From JBIOWF01 sp044868295 (lineage in GTDB: Bacteria > Actinomycetota > Actinomycetes > Streptosporangiales > Streptosporangiaceae): a DNA stretch of 42,921 nt. A model generated the notes under the pieces. That model was not told where the DNA came from and searched no databases. It worked only from the letters and a program-made list of their open reading frames with translations. Position 1 is the first letter of the stretch. The number at the start of each line of letters is the position of its first letter. Of this stretch, positions 23,246-30,854 are shown piece by piece. Made by a program: the position numbers and the translations under genes. The stretch is taken from contig JBIOWF010000164.1 of assembly GCA_044868295.1 (NCBI GenBank), positions 1 to 42,921 on the forward strand. The letters are read 5' to 3'.

Positions 23246-24208
23246 GTGATGAACGCGCCAGCCGTACCGGATCGGCATGACCCAACGCAGCCGCTGCGCG
23301 ACCCCTACCACGTGTATCTGGACGCGCTGCCCAGCGCCGAGTCCAAGCGCACGATGCGGGGCTGCCTCGACCGCATCGCCCGGCTCATCACCGGAGACCC
23401 GGGGGCGACCGGAGCCGGTCAGCCGTGGGGGCAGCTCCGCTACGAGCACACCGTCCGGCTGCGCACGCTGATGCGTGAACAGGGCTGGTCACCGGCGCAC
23501 GTGAACAAGCATCTGGTGGCGCTGCGGCGAGTGCTCAAGGAAGCCTGGCGCCTCGGCCTGATGACCGGGGAAGAGTTCCAGCGGGCGGCCGACCTGCCCG
23601 CCTTCAAGCACACGCGGGTCCCCGCCGGCCAGCACGTCGCACCCGAGGTCCTCGGGGCCGCCCTGGCCGTCTGCGACGAGGACGACTCCCCCGCCGCACT
23701 CCGGGACGGCGCCATGCTCGCCGTCCTCTACTCCACCGGATGCCGCCGGGCGGAGATCGCCGGCCTGAGACTCGCCGACTTCGACCCGGCCGCCAGGTCC
23801 CTGCGGGTGCGGGGCAAAGGCGACAAGGAGCGTCTCGTCTACGTGACCGCTGGGGCGCTGGCCCGCCTGGAGCTGTGGCTGTCGGTGCGCGGGCGCGCCA
23901 CGGGGCCGCTGTTCTGCCCGATCAACAAGGCCGGACGGCTGCGGTTCGCCCACATGACCGGGCAGGCGATCGCCGACATCATCTCCCGCCGCCTCACCTC
24001 GGCCGGCGCTTCCAAGCGAACACCGCACGACTTCCGCCGCACGTTCATCGGAGAGCTCCTCGACGCGGGGGTCGACCTCGCCACCACCCAGGCGCTGGTC
24101 GGCCACGCTTCTCCCGCCACCACGGCACGCTACGACAGGCGCCCGGAACGCCGCCGCCGCGAGGCCGTCGACCAGTTGCGCATACCCGCCGCCAAGCCGC
24201 TCCGCTGA
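23246..24208 (+). CDS. Tyrosine recombinase (XerC/D-like integrase)
   Basis: This intact 320-residue recombinase starts at GTG 23246 or ATG 23249. Residues 12-125 are a SAM-like core-binding domain. The catalytic domain has Arg167 (STGCRRAEI), Lys191 (RGKGDKERL), His261-x-x-Arg264 (TPHDFRRTF), His287 (LVGHASPATT) and the nucleophile Tyr296 (ARYDRR), so all six active-site positions are present. No excisionase, phage or plasmid genes adjoin it and no att repeats were found. It is a solitary recombinase, perhaps the remnant of a mobile island. Confidence 0.92.
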   Translation: MMNAPAVPDRHDPTQPLRDPYHVYLDALPSAESKRTMRGCLDRIARLITGDPGATGAGQPWGQLRYEHTVRLRTLMREQGWSPAHVNKHLVALRRVLKEAWRLGLMTGEEFQRAADLPAFKHTRVPAGQHVAPEVLGAALAVCDEDDSPAALRDGAMLAVLYSTGCRRAEIAGLRLADFDPAARSLRVRGKGDKERLVYVTAGALARLELWLSVRGRATGPLFCPINKAGRLRFAHMTGQAIADIISRRLTSAGASKRTPHDFRRTFIGELLDAGVDLATTQALVGHASPATTARYDRRPERRRREAVDQLRIPAAKPLR

Positions 24209-24216
24209 TCCAAGCA

Positions 24217-24654
24217 TCACCGCGAACATGTTCGGCCGGAGAGCAGCGCGGCGATCGCCGCCATGGGGTAGAGCAGCAAAAACAGGTTAGGGAGCCACCA
24301 GCCCAGGTTGAAGTCTGCGCGGATCGCCCAGAACGCGATCGCCTGGGGGCCCGAGCAGGACGTCAGGGTCAGCGAAACGAGCATCATCGGCCGCCAGGCG
24401 GGGCGCTCCCCGCGGGCAAGCCACAGGGCAGTGAAACCGGTCGCGCTGATTAACAGGTCAACCGGCAGGAACGACCAGTTCCAGGCGACGATGTGGTCGT
24501 CGCGGTAGTCGTTGAAGAACGCCGAGCTGGGCAGCACGTGGGCGACGGTGCTCGCCCAGTAGGCGACGAAGCCCAGGTCGGTGGTCAGCATGAGCGCCTT
24601 TACGATGCCCAGCCGGCGTCCGTGTCCCCCGCGAGCGATCATCTCGGCATCCAA
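24217..24654 (-). CDS. DUF5360 family membrane protein
   Basis: This 145-residue protein (ATG 24654; ATG 24642 also possible) has four predicted helices: VKALMLTTDLGFVAYWASTV, FLPVDLLISATGFTALWLA, the MMLVSLTLTSCSGPQAIAFW stretch and LPNLFLLLYPMAAIAALL. The motif FFNDYRDDHIVAWNWSFLPVD is typical of the YvaD/DUF5360 family, whose function is unknown. It is divergent from a TetR gene with a perfect palindrome between them, indicating direct repression. The stop lies 8 bp from the recombinase stop. Confidence 0.74.
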   Translation of the reverse strand: MDAEMIARGGHGRRLGIVKALMLTTDLGFVAYWASTVAHVLPSSAFFNDYRDDHIVAWNWSFLPVDLLISATGFTALWLARGERPAWRPMMLVSLTLTSCSGPQAIAFWAIRADFNLGWWLPNLFLLLYPMAAIAALLSGRTCSR

Positions 24655-24666
24655 GGGAGAGACTTT

Positions 24667-24688
24667 TTACATAACCATGGTTATGTAA
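24667..24688. promoter_or_regulatory. Perfect 22-bp palindromic TetR operator
   Basis: The half-site TTACATAACCA (24667-24677) is followed immediately by its exact reverse complement (24678-24688). It lies 12 bp upstream of the DUF5360 start and 27 bp upstream of the TetR start. This is the size and position of an autoregulated TetR operator controlling both genes. Confidence 0.75.
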
Positions 24689-24715
24689 CATGCATGATGT
24701 ATCCTCACGTGTCAA

Positions 24716-25315
24716 ATGCCGAAAGTTGTCGACCATGAAGAACGGCGCCGGGCGATCACCGCCGCGGCGTGTCAGGTCATCGCCTCCGCAGGCCTGAACG
24801 GGACCACGATGCGCGACATCGCGACCGAGGCGGGATGCACGACCGGCATGGTCATGCACTACTTCCGCAGCAAGGAGGAGGTACTACTCGCCGCGCTCGG
24901 CTCGGCGAGCCAGGCCGTCGCCGACCGGATGGTCGCCCTACTGGAGGCCGCGTCCACCGACCTGTACGACCTACTCTGCGAGTGCCTGCCCATGGACGAC
25001 CGCCGACGGTCCGAATGGCGGGTCTGGATCGCGTTCTGGGACTCCGCCGCCCACGATCCGGAACTCGCCGTCGAGCAACGCGCACGCTACCGGACCTGGC
25101 GCGAGGCCTTGCAGTTCGTCCTGCTCACCATGGGATATCCCCAAGGCGGGCATCTCGAAGAAGTCGCCGAGACGTTGATGACCGTCATCGACGGCATCGG
25201 AATCCAGGCCATATTCGACACCGAGCGATGGCCCCCCGACCGGCAGGAACGCCAGATGCGGCGCCAGGTTCGACACATCCTGACAGACCGGGATCAGAAC
25301 GCGTCTCCCGTGTGA
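24716..25315 (+). CDS. TetR-family regulator (BetI-like)
   Basis: This 199-residue protein starts at ATG 24716 with almost no leader. The helix-turn-helix is TTMRDIATEAGCTTGMVMHY followed by FRSKEEVLLAAL. The C-terminal domain (WRVWIAFWDSAAHDPELAVE, TLMTVIDGIGIQAIFD) is of the BetI/TetR_C_6 kind. It controls the divergent DUF5360 gene through the shared palindrome. Confidence 0.91.
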   Translation: MPKVVDHEERRRAITAAACQVIASAGLNGTTMRDIATEAGCTTGMVMHYFRSKEEVLLAALGSASQAVADRMVALLEAASTDLYDLLCECLPMDDRRRSEWRVWIAFWDSAAHDPELAVEQRARYRTWREALQFVLLTMGYPQGGHLEEVAETLMTVIDGIGIQAIFDTERWPPDRQERQMRRQVRHILTDRDQNASPV

Positions 25316-25445
25316 TCGGAGCGGCGCACAACCGGTGGCCGGGCCGGTCGAAGCCGAGGTTCGCCGACCACCGCCTTGATCATCGGCGTTTGGGCGACAT
25401 GTTCGTTGGCGGCACCCCGATACGGCGGATTACAGCCCACCGAAA

Positions 25446-25466
25446 GATACCCTGGAGGGGTATGAT
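25446..25466 (+). promoter_or_regulatory. CsoR-type copper operator overlapping a -10 box
   Basis: ATACCCTGGAGGGGTAT (25447-25463) matches the CsoR operator pattern TACCC-N-GGGGTA, and TATGAT (25461-25466) is a good -10 box. Repressor binding would block the promoter of the copper operon until copper is present. No csoR gene is in the window, so the repressor must be encoded elsewhere. Confidence 0.6.
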
Positions 25467-25529
25467 ATTTTTACCCTTGAAGGCGAGAACCGGGGACGCC
25501 ATCACCACTGATTCGAAGGGTAAACCGAT

Positions 25530-25736
25530 ATGACCACCTACACCGTCACGGGCATGACCTGCGGCCACTGCGTGAGCTCGGTCAAGGAGGAGGTCGGCGA
25601 GGTGGCCGGCGTCACAGGTGTCGAGGTCGACCTGGCCACCGGCACGATGACCGTGGCCGGCGCCGGGGCCGTCGACGCGGCGAAGATCGTGGCCGCGGTC
25701 GAGGCGGCCGGATACGGAGTGACCGGCCGGCCGTGA
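25530..25736 (+). CDS. copZ: Copper chaperone CopZ-like (HMA domain)
   Basis: This 68-residue protein is a single heavy-metal-associated domain: YTVTGMTCGHCVSSVKEEVG with the Cys-x-x-Cys metal pair, and a closing VEAAGYGV. It carries Cu(I) in the cytosol to the CopA ATPase. It is first in the operon, and its stop overlaps the next start by 4 bp (GTGA). The leader contains the CsoR-type operator. Confidence 0.95.
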   Translation: MTTYTVTGMTCGHCVSSVKEEVGEVAGVTGVEVDLATGTMTVAGAGAVDAAKIVAAVEAAGYGVTGRP

Positions 25737-26698
25737 ACACCGCCACCAAGCTCGGCTCGTACGTGCTGGGTCTCGCCGTCGTCTTCGGCGCAGCCCTGGG
25801 CGTGGGCAAGGCGGTGGGGCCCATCGGCGTGCGTCCGGCCGAAGACCACGGTGCCATGGCAGCGCCCACCGAGAGCACCGCGCATGGGGAGCACAGTGGG
25901 GGGCAGGCGCAGGACGATACCCCCGGGGGGCTACAGGTGTCCGAGAACGGCTACACGCTGACCCCGCTCACCACGACGATCAAGCCCGGCGAGCCCACCG
26001 ACTTCCGCTTCACCGTGATCGGACCCGGCGGCGCGCCGGTCACCGACTATCAGGTCCGGCACGACAAGAAGCTGCATCTCATCGTCGTCTCACGTGACCT
26101 GGCCGGCTTCCAGCACCTGCACCCGGTCGAAGCGGGCGACGGTGTGTGGTCGGTGAAGCTCACCGTGCCGCAGGCGGGCGTCTACCGTGCGTTCGCCGAC
26201 TTCGCGCCCGCCGGTGGCGGCCCGCTGACCTTGGGCACCGACCTGTTCGCGGCGGGCCCGTTCACGCCTGAGGCGCTGCCGCGAGCCAGCCGTACGGACA
26301 GCGTCGACGGTTACACGGTCACCCTCGACGGCGACCTGGTCGCCGGCAAGCCCGGCAAGCTCATGCTCAAGGTCAGCAAGGACGGCAAGCCGGTCACCGA
26401 CCTGCAGCCCTATCTGGGCGCCTATGGGCACCTCGTCACTCTGCGCGCCGGAGACCTGGCCTACCTGCACGTCCATCCGGACGGCGAGCCGGGCGACGGC
26501 GCCACCGCATCTGGCCCTGAGATCGTCTTCTACGCCGATGTGCCGAGCGCCGGAGACTACCGCCTGTTCCTGGACTTCCGGCACCAGGGCGTGGTCCGCA
26601 CCGCGGACTTCACGCTCAGCGCCGGCCAGACCACAGCGACCGTCCCCCAGCTCACCTCCACGCCCCCGCCCCACGGGCACGACGAGCACGGCCACTGA
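25733..26698 (+). CDS. Exported heavy-metal resistance protein of the copper operon
   Basis: This 321-residue protein starts at GTG 25733, overlapping copZ. Residues 6-30 (LGSYVLGLAVVFGAALGVGK) are an uncleaved or signal-anchor segment; the rest is extracellular. A His/Met-containing linker (HGAMAAPTESTAHGEHSGG) precedes two beta-sandwich domains with FQHLHPVEAGDGVW and LAYLHVHPDGEPGDG, likely metal-binding His clusters, and it ends PPPHGHDEHGH. Proteins like this sit between copZ and copA in many actinomycetes. An extracytoplasmic copper-binding role is inferred. Confidence 0.82.
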   Translation: MNTATKLGSYVLGLAVVFGAALGVGKAVGPIGVRPAEDHGAMAAPTESTAHGEHSGGQAQDDTPGGLQVSENGYTLTPLTTTIKPGEPTDFRFTVIGPGGAPVTDYQVRHDKKLHLIVVSRDLAGFQHLHPVEAGDGVWSVKLTVPQAGVYRAFADFAPAGGGPLTLGTDLFAAGPFTPEALPRASRTDSVDGYTVTLDGDLVAGKPGKLMLKVSKDGKPVTDLQPYLGAYGHLVTLRAGDLAYLHVHPDGEPGDGATASGPEIVFYADVPSAGDYRLFLDFRHQGVVRTADFTLSAGQTTATVPQLTSTPPPHGHDEHGH

Positions 26699-26718
26699 CC
26701 GAGAGAAGGGAGAAGGCG

Positions 26719-28956
26719 ATGTCCTCTGTCACCGATGACCGGCACGACGCGGTCGAGCTCTCGATCGGCGGCATGACATGCGCGTCCTGCGCCAACCGGA
26801 TCGAGCGCAAGCTCAACAAGCTGGACGGCGTGACCGCCACGGTCAACTACGCGACGGAGCAGGCGAAGGTCACCTTCCGCCACGGCATGGACCCGCGGCA
26901 GCTCATCGCCGAGGTGGAAAAGGCCGGCTACACCGCCACTCTGCCCGCCCCGCCCACGGCCGATACGCCCGCCGAGCAGGAACCGGCCGACGAGTCACGG
27001 CCGCTGCGCGACCGGCTGATCACATCCGTGGTGCTGGCCGTGCCCGTGATCGCGATGGCGATGATCCCGCCGTTGCAGTTCACGAACTGGCAGTGGCTCT
27101 CGCTCGCGCTGGCCGCTCCGGTCGTGGTCTACGCCGGCTGGCCGTTCCACAAGGCCGCCTGGACGAACCTGCGCCACGGCGCCGCCACGATGGACACGCT
27201 GATCTCGGCCGGCACCATCGCCGCGTTCGGCTGGTCTCTGTGGGCGCTGTTCTTCGGCACGGCCGGAACGCCGGGCATGACGCACCCGTTCTCTTTCACC
27301 ATCGAACGCACCGACGGCTCAGGAAACATCTACCTGGAGGCCGCGGCGGGAGTGACGGCGTTCATCCTGGCCGGCCGCTACTTCGAGGCCCGCTCCAAGC
27401 GCCGCGCCGGAGCGGCGCTGCGGGCCCTGCTGGAGCTCGGCGCGAAAGACGTCGCGGTGCTGCGCGAAGGCGTGGAGAGCCGCGTCCCCAGCGACCGGCT
27501 CAAGGTCGACGACAGATTCGTCGTACGGCCCGGCGAGAAGATCGCCACCGACGGCGTGATCGAGGAAGGCACCTCCGCGGTCGACACCTCCATGCTGACC
27601 GGCGAGTCCGTGCCCGTGGAGGTACGGCCAGGCGACGCCGTCACGGGCGCCACCGTGAACGCGGGCGGCAGACTCGTCGTCAGGGCCACCCGCGTCGGCG
27701 CGGACACCCGGCTCGCGCAGATGGCCGAGCTGGTGGAAGAGGCCCAGACGGGCAAGGCCGAGGTGCAGCGGCTGGCCGACCGCGTCTCGGGCGTCTTCGT
27801 GCCGATAGTGATCGCGCTGGCCGTCGGGACTCTCGGCTTCTGGCTGGGCGCCGGAGGCGGCGCCGGCGCGGCCTTCACCGCGGCGGTCGCGGTGCTGATC
27901 ATCGCCTGCCCGTGCGCGCTCGGCCTGGCCACCCCGACCGCGCTCCTGGTCGGCACCGGAAGAGGCGCGCAGCTCGGCATCCTGATCAAGGGTCCCGAAG
28001 TGCTGGAGTCCACCCGCCGGATCGACACCGTGGTGCTGGACAAGACCGGCACGGTCACCGAGGGCCGGATGACCCTCACCAGCGTGCATGTGGCGGAAGG
28101 GCAGGACGAGGCCGAGGTGCTGCGCCTGGCGGGCGCGCTGGAACACGCCTCCGAGCACCCCATCGCTCAAGCCGTCGCCAAGGGGGCCGGCGCCCGTGTC
28201 GGCGGGCTGCCCGCGCCTGAGGACTTCACGAACATCGAAGGGCTCGGCGTTCGGGGCGTCGTCGATGGGCACGAGGTGCTCGTCGGCCGGCCCCGGCTGC
28301 TGGAGGAGCGCTCGCAACCCCTCACGCCGGATCTGGAGCGCGAGCTGCACGCCGCCCAGGCCGCCGGCCGTACCGCTGTCGCGGTCGGCTGGGACGGTAA
28401 GGCCCGTGCGGTGCTCGTGGTGGCCGACACCGTCAAGCCGACCAGCAAGGAGGCCGTCGGGCAGTTGCGCGGCCTCGGCCTGACGCCTGTCCTGCTGACC
28501 GGGGACAACCAGGCCGCCGCCGAGGCTGTGGCAGCCGAGGTGGGCATCGACGAGGTCATCGCCGACGTGCTGCCGTCCGGCAAGGTGGACGTGGTCAAGG
28601 GGCTGCAGTCCCAGGGCAGGGTCGTGGCCATGGTCGGCGATGGCGTCAACGACGCGGCCGCGCTCGCGCAGGCCGACCTGGGCCTGGCGATGGGCACCGG
28701 CACCGACGCCGCGATCGAGGCGTCCGATCTCACGCTGGTCCGCGGCGATCTGCGCGTCGCGGCCGATGCCATCAGGCTGTCGCGCCGGACGCTCGGCACG
28801 ATCAAAGGCAATCTGTTCTGGGCCTTCGCCTACAACGTGGCCTCTTTGCCGCTGGCCGCGCTCGGCCTGCTCAACCCGATGATCGCCGGAGCCGCGATGG
28901 CCTTTTCCAGCGTATTCGTCGTCAGTAACAGCCTGCGGCTGCGCGGGTTCAGGTAG
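26719..28956 (+). CDS. copA: Copper-exporting P1B-type ATPase
   Basis: This 745-residue pump starts at ATG 26719 after AAGGGAGAAGG. One N-terminal HMA domain carries Cys21 and Cys24 (MTCASC). Membrane helices start near residue 99. TGES is at 294-297 (actuator), the ion-path CPC at 397-399 (IIACPCALGLATPTAL), the phosphorylated Asp441 in DKTGTVT, the P1B-specific HP in SEHP at 480-481, and GDGVNDAAAL at 640. All catalytic residues are present. It exports Cu(I) delivered by the chaperone and ends the copper operon, 20 bp after the exported protein gene. Confidence 0.97.
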   Translation: MSSVTDDRHDAVELSIGGMTCASCANRIERKLNKLDGVTATVNYATEQAKVTFRHGMDPRQLIAEVEKAGYTATLPAPPTADTPAEQEPADESRPLRDRLITSVVLAVPVIAMAMIPPLQFTNWQWLSLALAAPVVVYAGWPFHKAAWTNLRHGAATMDTLISAGTIAAFGWSLWALFFGTAGTPGMTHPFSFTIERTDGSGNIYLEAAAGVTAFILAGRYFEARSKRRAGAALRALLELGAKDVAVLREGVESRVPSDRLKVDDRFVVRPGEKIATDGVIEEGTSAVDTSMLTGESVPVEVRPGDAVTGATVNAGGRLVVRATRVGADTRLAQMAELVEEAQTGKAEVQRLADRVSGVFVPIVIALAVGTLGFWLGAGGGAGAAFTAAVAVLIIACPCALGLATPTALLVGTGRGAQLGILIKGPEVLESTRRIDTVVLDKTGTVTEGRMTLTSVHVAEGQDEAEVLRLAGALEHASEHPIAQAVAKGAGARVGGLPAPEDFTNIEGLGVRGVVDGHEVLVGRPRLLEERSQPLTPDLERELHAAQAAGRTAVAVGWDGKARAVLVVADTVKPTSKEAVGQLRGLGLTPVLLTGDNQAAAEAVAAEVGIDEVIADVLPSGKVDVVKGLQSQGRVVAMVGDGVNDAAALAQADLGLAMGTGTDAAIEASDLTLVRGDLRVAADAIRLSRRTLGTIKGNLFWAFAYNVASLPLAALGLLNPMIAGAAMAFSSVFVVSNSLRLRGFR

Positions 28957-28964
28957 CGCGCCTC

Positions 28965-28998
28965 AATGGCCCCGAACCGGCTACGGCTCGGGGCCATT
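28965..28998 (+). terminator. Strong terminator after copA
   Basis: AATGGCCCCGA (28965-28975) and TCGGGGCCATT (28988-28998) form a perfect 11-bp stem 8 bp past the copA stop, followed by GTCTTGTT. Confidence 0.85.
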
Positions 28999-29038
28999 GT
29001 CTTGTTCCCGGCATCGTGAGGGCTGCTGCAGGGAAGCG

Positions 29039-29075
29039 GGGCGCCTCATTCGCGTGAGTCGAAGGTGAGGCGCCC
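29039..29075. terminator. Second hairpin after copA
   Basis: GGGCGCCTCA (29039-29048) and TGAGGCGCCC (29066-29075) form a perfect 10-bp stem with a 17-nt loop. It may terminate the opposing minus-strand MFS remnant. Confidence 0.5.
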
Positions 29076-29128
29076 TCGGCACGCTTCAGAGTCCGAAGAC
29101 CCCGATCGCCTGCCCTCTCATCAGCCCG

Positions 29129-29438
29129 TCATCCCACTGGATCAAAGCCGGGCGGCCGATCCTCTGCCGTACGCCTGACCCGGGCACCGTAGATCAGCGT
29201 GGTGGCGACGATGGCGAGCGGGAACACCACGGCGACGAGGATGCCGACCCGGAGCCCGCCTCCGCCGGGCAGCGCGGCCGCCAGCCCACCAAGAGTTCCC
29301 CGGCCGGAGGCGTCCGCCACGGCCAAGGTGGTAGCGGCTCTGAAACACGATGAACAGCAACGGCGCGAGGTTGTTGACGATGGCCTGGGTGACATAGCCG
29401 GTGTAGCAGGCGCGGCGGGTGTGATCGAAGGTCAGCAT
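29129..29438 (-). pseudogene. MFS transporter collapsed to its two ends
   Basis: From ATG 29438 the minus strand reads MLTFDHTRRACYTGYVTQAI then VNNLAPLLFIVFQ, the usual start of an MFS permease with its first helix. Near 29336-29345 the coding frame shifts by one and continues as TLGGLAAALPGG, then LRVGILVAVVFPLAIVATTL and ARVRRTAEDRPPG, a typical MFS C-terminal helix and tail. Roughly 330 residues of a 400-residue permease are gone in one deletion. No product is expected. Confidence 0.7.
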
Positions 29439-29642
29439 CGGGGGATGTTCGTCTCCTCACTTCATCGGGTGGGAGAACGCCTCCCTGGCGGTGCCGGTGA
29501 CGTGTGCCGTCGCCTGCTCTCCGGGATACTCCGCCGTAGAGGACCTGGCGACGAAACATTGGACAAGACACTAACCCCAAAAGCGGACATGCTATCCGGG
29601 GGCCCGGAATAAGTAGTGCCAGGCGTCCGTTAGCATCTAAAG

Positions 29643-29789
29643 GCCGATGTGGTTGTGTCCCCCGGGCCGCAATTACCGCCTTCACGGAATACCGTTCGGC
29701 TGGAGCCGTGTTGTGCATCTCGCCGAGGAGGCGACCTCCACATCGGCTTTACGCGTGGCGCCCCGCGAGACCCCGGTCTCGCGGGGCGC
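29643..29789 (+). ncRNA. Candidate small structured RNA with intrinsic terminator
   Basis: A -10-like TAGCAT (29631-29636) lies 6 bp before GCCGATGTGG (29643-29652), which pairs perfectly with CCACATCGGC (29738-29747) to close a domain of about 105 nt. Inside are CGGCTGGAGCCG (29697-29708) and GGAGG-CGA-CCTCC (29727-29739; its last two bases overlap the closing stem). The 15-bp terminator stem at 29758-29789 follows directly. No Rfam family I know matches. Apart from this, 29439-30050 contains no gene I can support. Confidence 0.38.
29758..29789 (+). terminator. Perfect 15-bp hairpin
   Basis: GCGCCCCGCGAGACC and GGTCTCGCGGGGCGC are exact complements separated by CC. There is no long U-tract, which is usual in high-GC actinomycetes. 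Confidence 0.75.
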
Positions 29790-30050
29790 GGTCGTTCCAG
29801 CACTCGTTACCGGCAGCGACTCCCCCAGCGCTGCCCCCGACCAGCTCCCGCCACCCCCGGTACTGGTTCCACACGCCACCCGGCCGACAGAAACGGTCGA
29901 ACCGGGCCGGCAGCGTGAACGAGATCGCCGACACTCGTGACCATTGGCGAAGCCGTACAAATTCTTGAGGCGCGAGTTACAGGACACCCACACCTGAGGA
30001 CCTCGCGGGGCCGCCTAGGGTTGGACCATCACGCTTCTCAAGGAGTGCCC

Positions 30051-30701
30051 GTGCTCTACCGCGCCGCGAAAATCATCAGCGTTCCCACCGTGCATCTGCT
30101 GTGGCGGCCGAAGGTCGAGGGCCGCGAGCACGTTCCGGCGCATGGCCCGGCCATCCTGGCCTCCAACCATCTCTCCGTCCTCGACTCGTTCTTCCTGCCC
30201 GCCGTCCTCCCCCGCCAGGTGAGGTTCGTGGCCAAGAACGAGTACTTCACCGGCAACCGGCTGACCGCGATGTGGATGAGGAACACCGGCACGATGCCGA
30301 TCGACAGGGAGAACGCCTCCGCGGCGCAGGCGATGCTCGACGCGGCCGTGGGCGTCCTGGAGGCGGGCGAACTGTTCGGCATCTACCCGGAGGGCACCCG
30401 CTCCCCCGACGGCCGCCTCTACCGCGGCAAGATCGGCGTGGCCTGGCTGGCTCTGACGACGGGAGCACCGGTGATCCCGGTGGCGATGCTCGGCACTGAT
30501 CGGGTGCTGCCGCCGGGCGCCACGGTGCCACGGCTGGGCAAGATCGGCGTACGGCTCGGCAAGCCGATGACGTTCACCGGCGACGCCGCCAAGGCCCGCG
30601 ACCGCCGTGACGTGACCGACCAGGTGATGGAGGCCATTCAGCGGCTGTCCGGCCAGGAATACGTGGCGAAGTACGCCTCCAGCCTCAAGAACGCCGCATG
30701 A
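30051..30701 (+). CDS. 1-acyl-sn-glycerol-3-phosphate acyltransferase (PlsC-like)
   Basis: This 216-residue enzyme starts at GTG 30051, 5 bp after AAGGAG. Motif I is SNHLSVLDSFFL (His40-x4-Asp45, catalytic pair), motif II the GTMPIDRENAS region, motif III IYPEGTRSPDG (residues 111-120) and motif IV VIPVAML. It transfers an acyl chain to lysophosphatidate at the membrane in phospholipid synthesis. The N-terminal segment (AAKIISVPTVHLLW) is a membrane-associating helix. It is a single gene, 153 bp before the penicillin-binding protein gene. Confidence 0.91.
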   Translation: MLYRAAKIISVPTVHLLWRPKVEGREHVPAHGPAILASNHLSVLDSFFLPAVLPRQVRFVAKNEYFTGNRLTAMWMRNTGTMPIDRENASAAQAMLDAAVGVLEAGELFGIYPEGTRSPDGRLYRGKIGVAWLALTTGAPVIPVAMLGTDRVLPPGATVPRLGKIGVRLGKPMTFTGDAAKARDRRDVTDQVMEAIQRLSGQEYVAKYASSLKNAA

Positions 30702-30854
30702 CCACGTCCAGGCGGATGACCGGGAAGACGGGCCCGGCCGAAGAGACGGCCGTCCGATCGGACACACAGATGTAAGGCGACTTGACCGAACGAACATATG
30801 TAACGATTTGAGCGCGCTAGGCTTCTGTGCCGACTTCGAATAGGGGGCCGAGAC

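Noticed and set aside
23246..24654. Prophage or integron around the tyrosine recombinase
   Set aside because: No phage, plasmid, excisionase, cassette or att features are adjacent.
27319..28350. Long minus-strand frame opposite copA
   Set aside because: Composition is that of an antisense shadow of the ATPase gene.
29643..29789. SRP RNA, 6C RNA or a known riboswitch
   Set aside because: Diagnostic motifs of these classes (such as the SRP GGAAG loop or two C6 loops) are absent.
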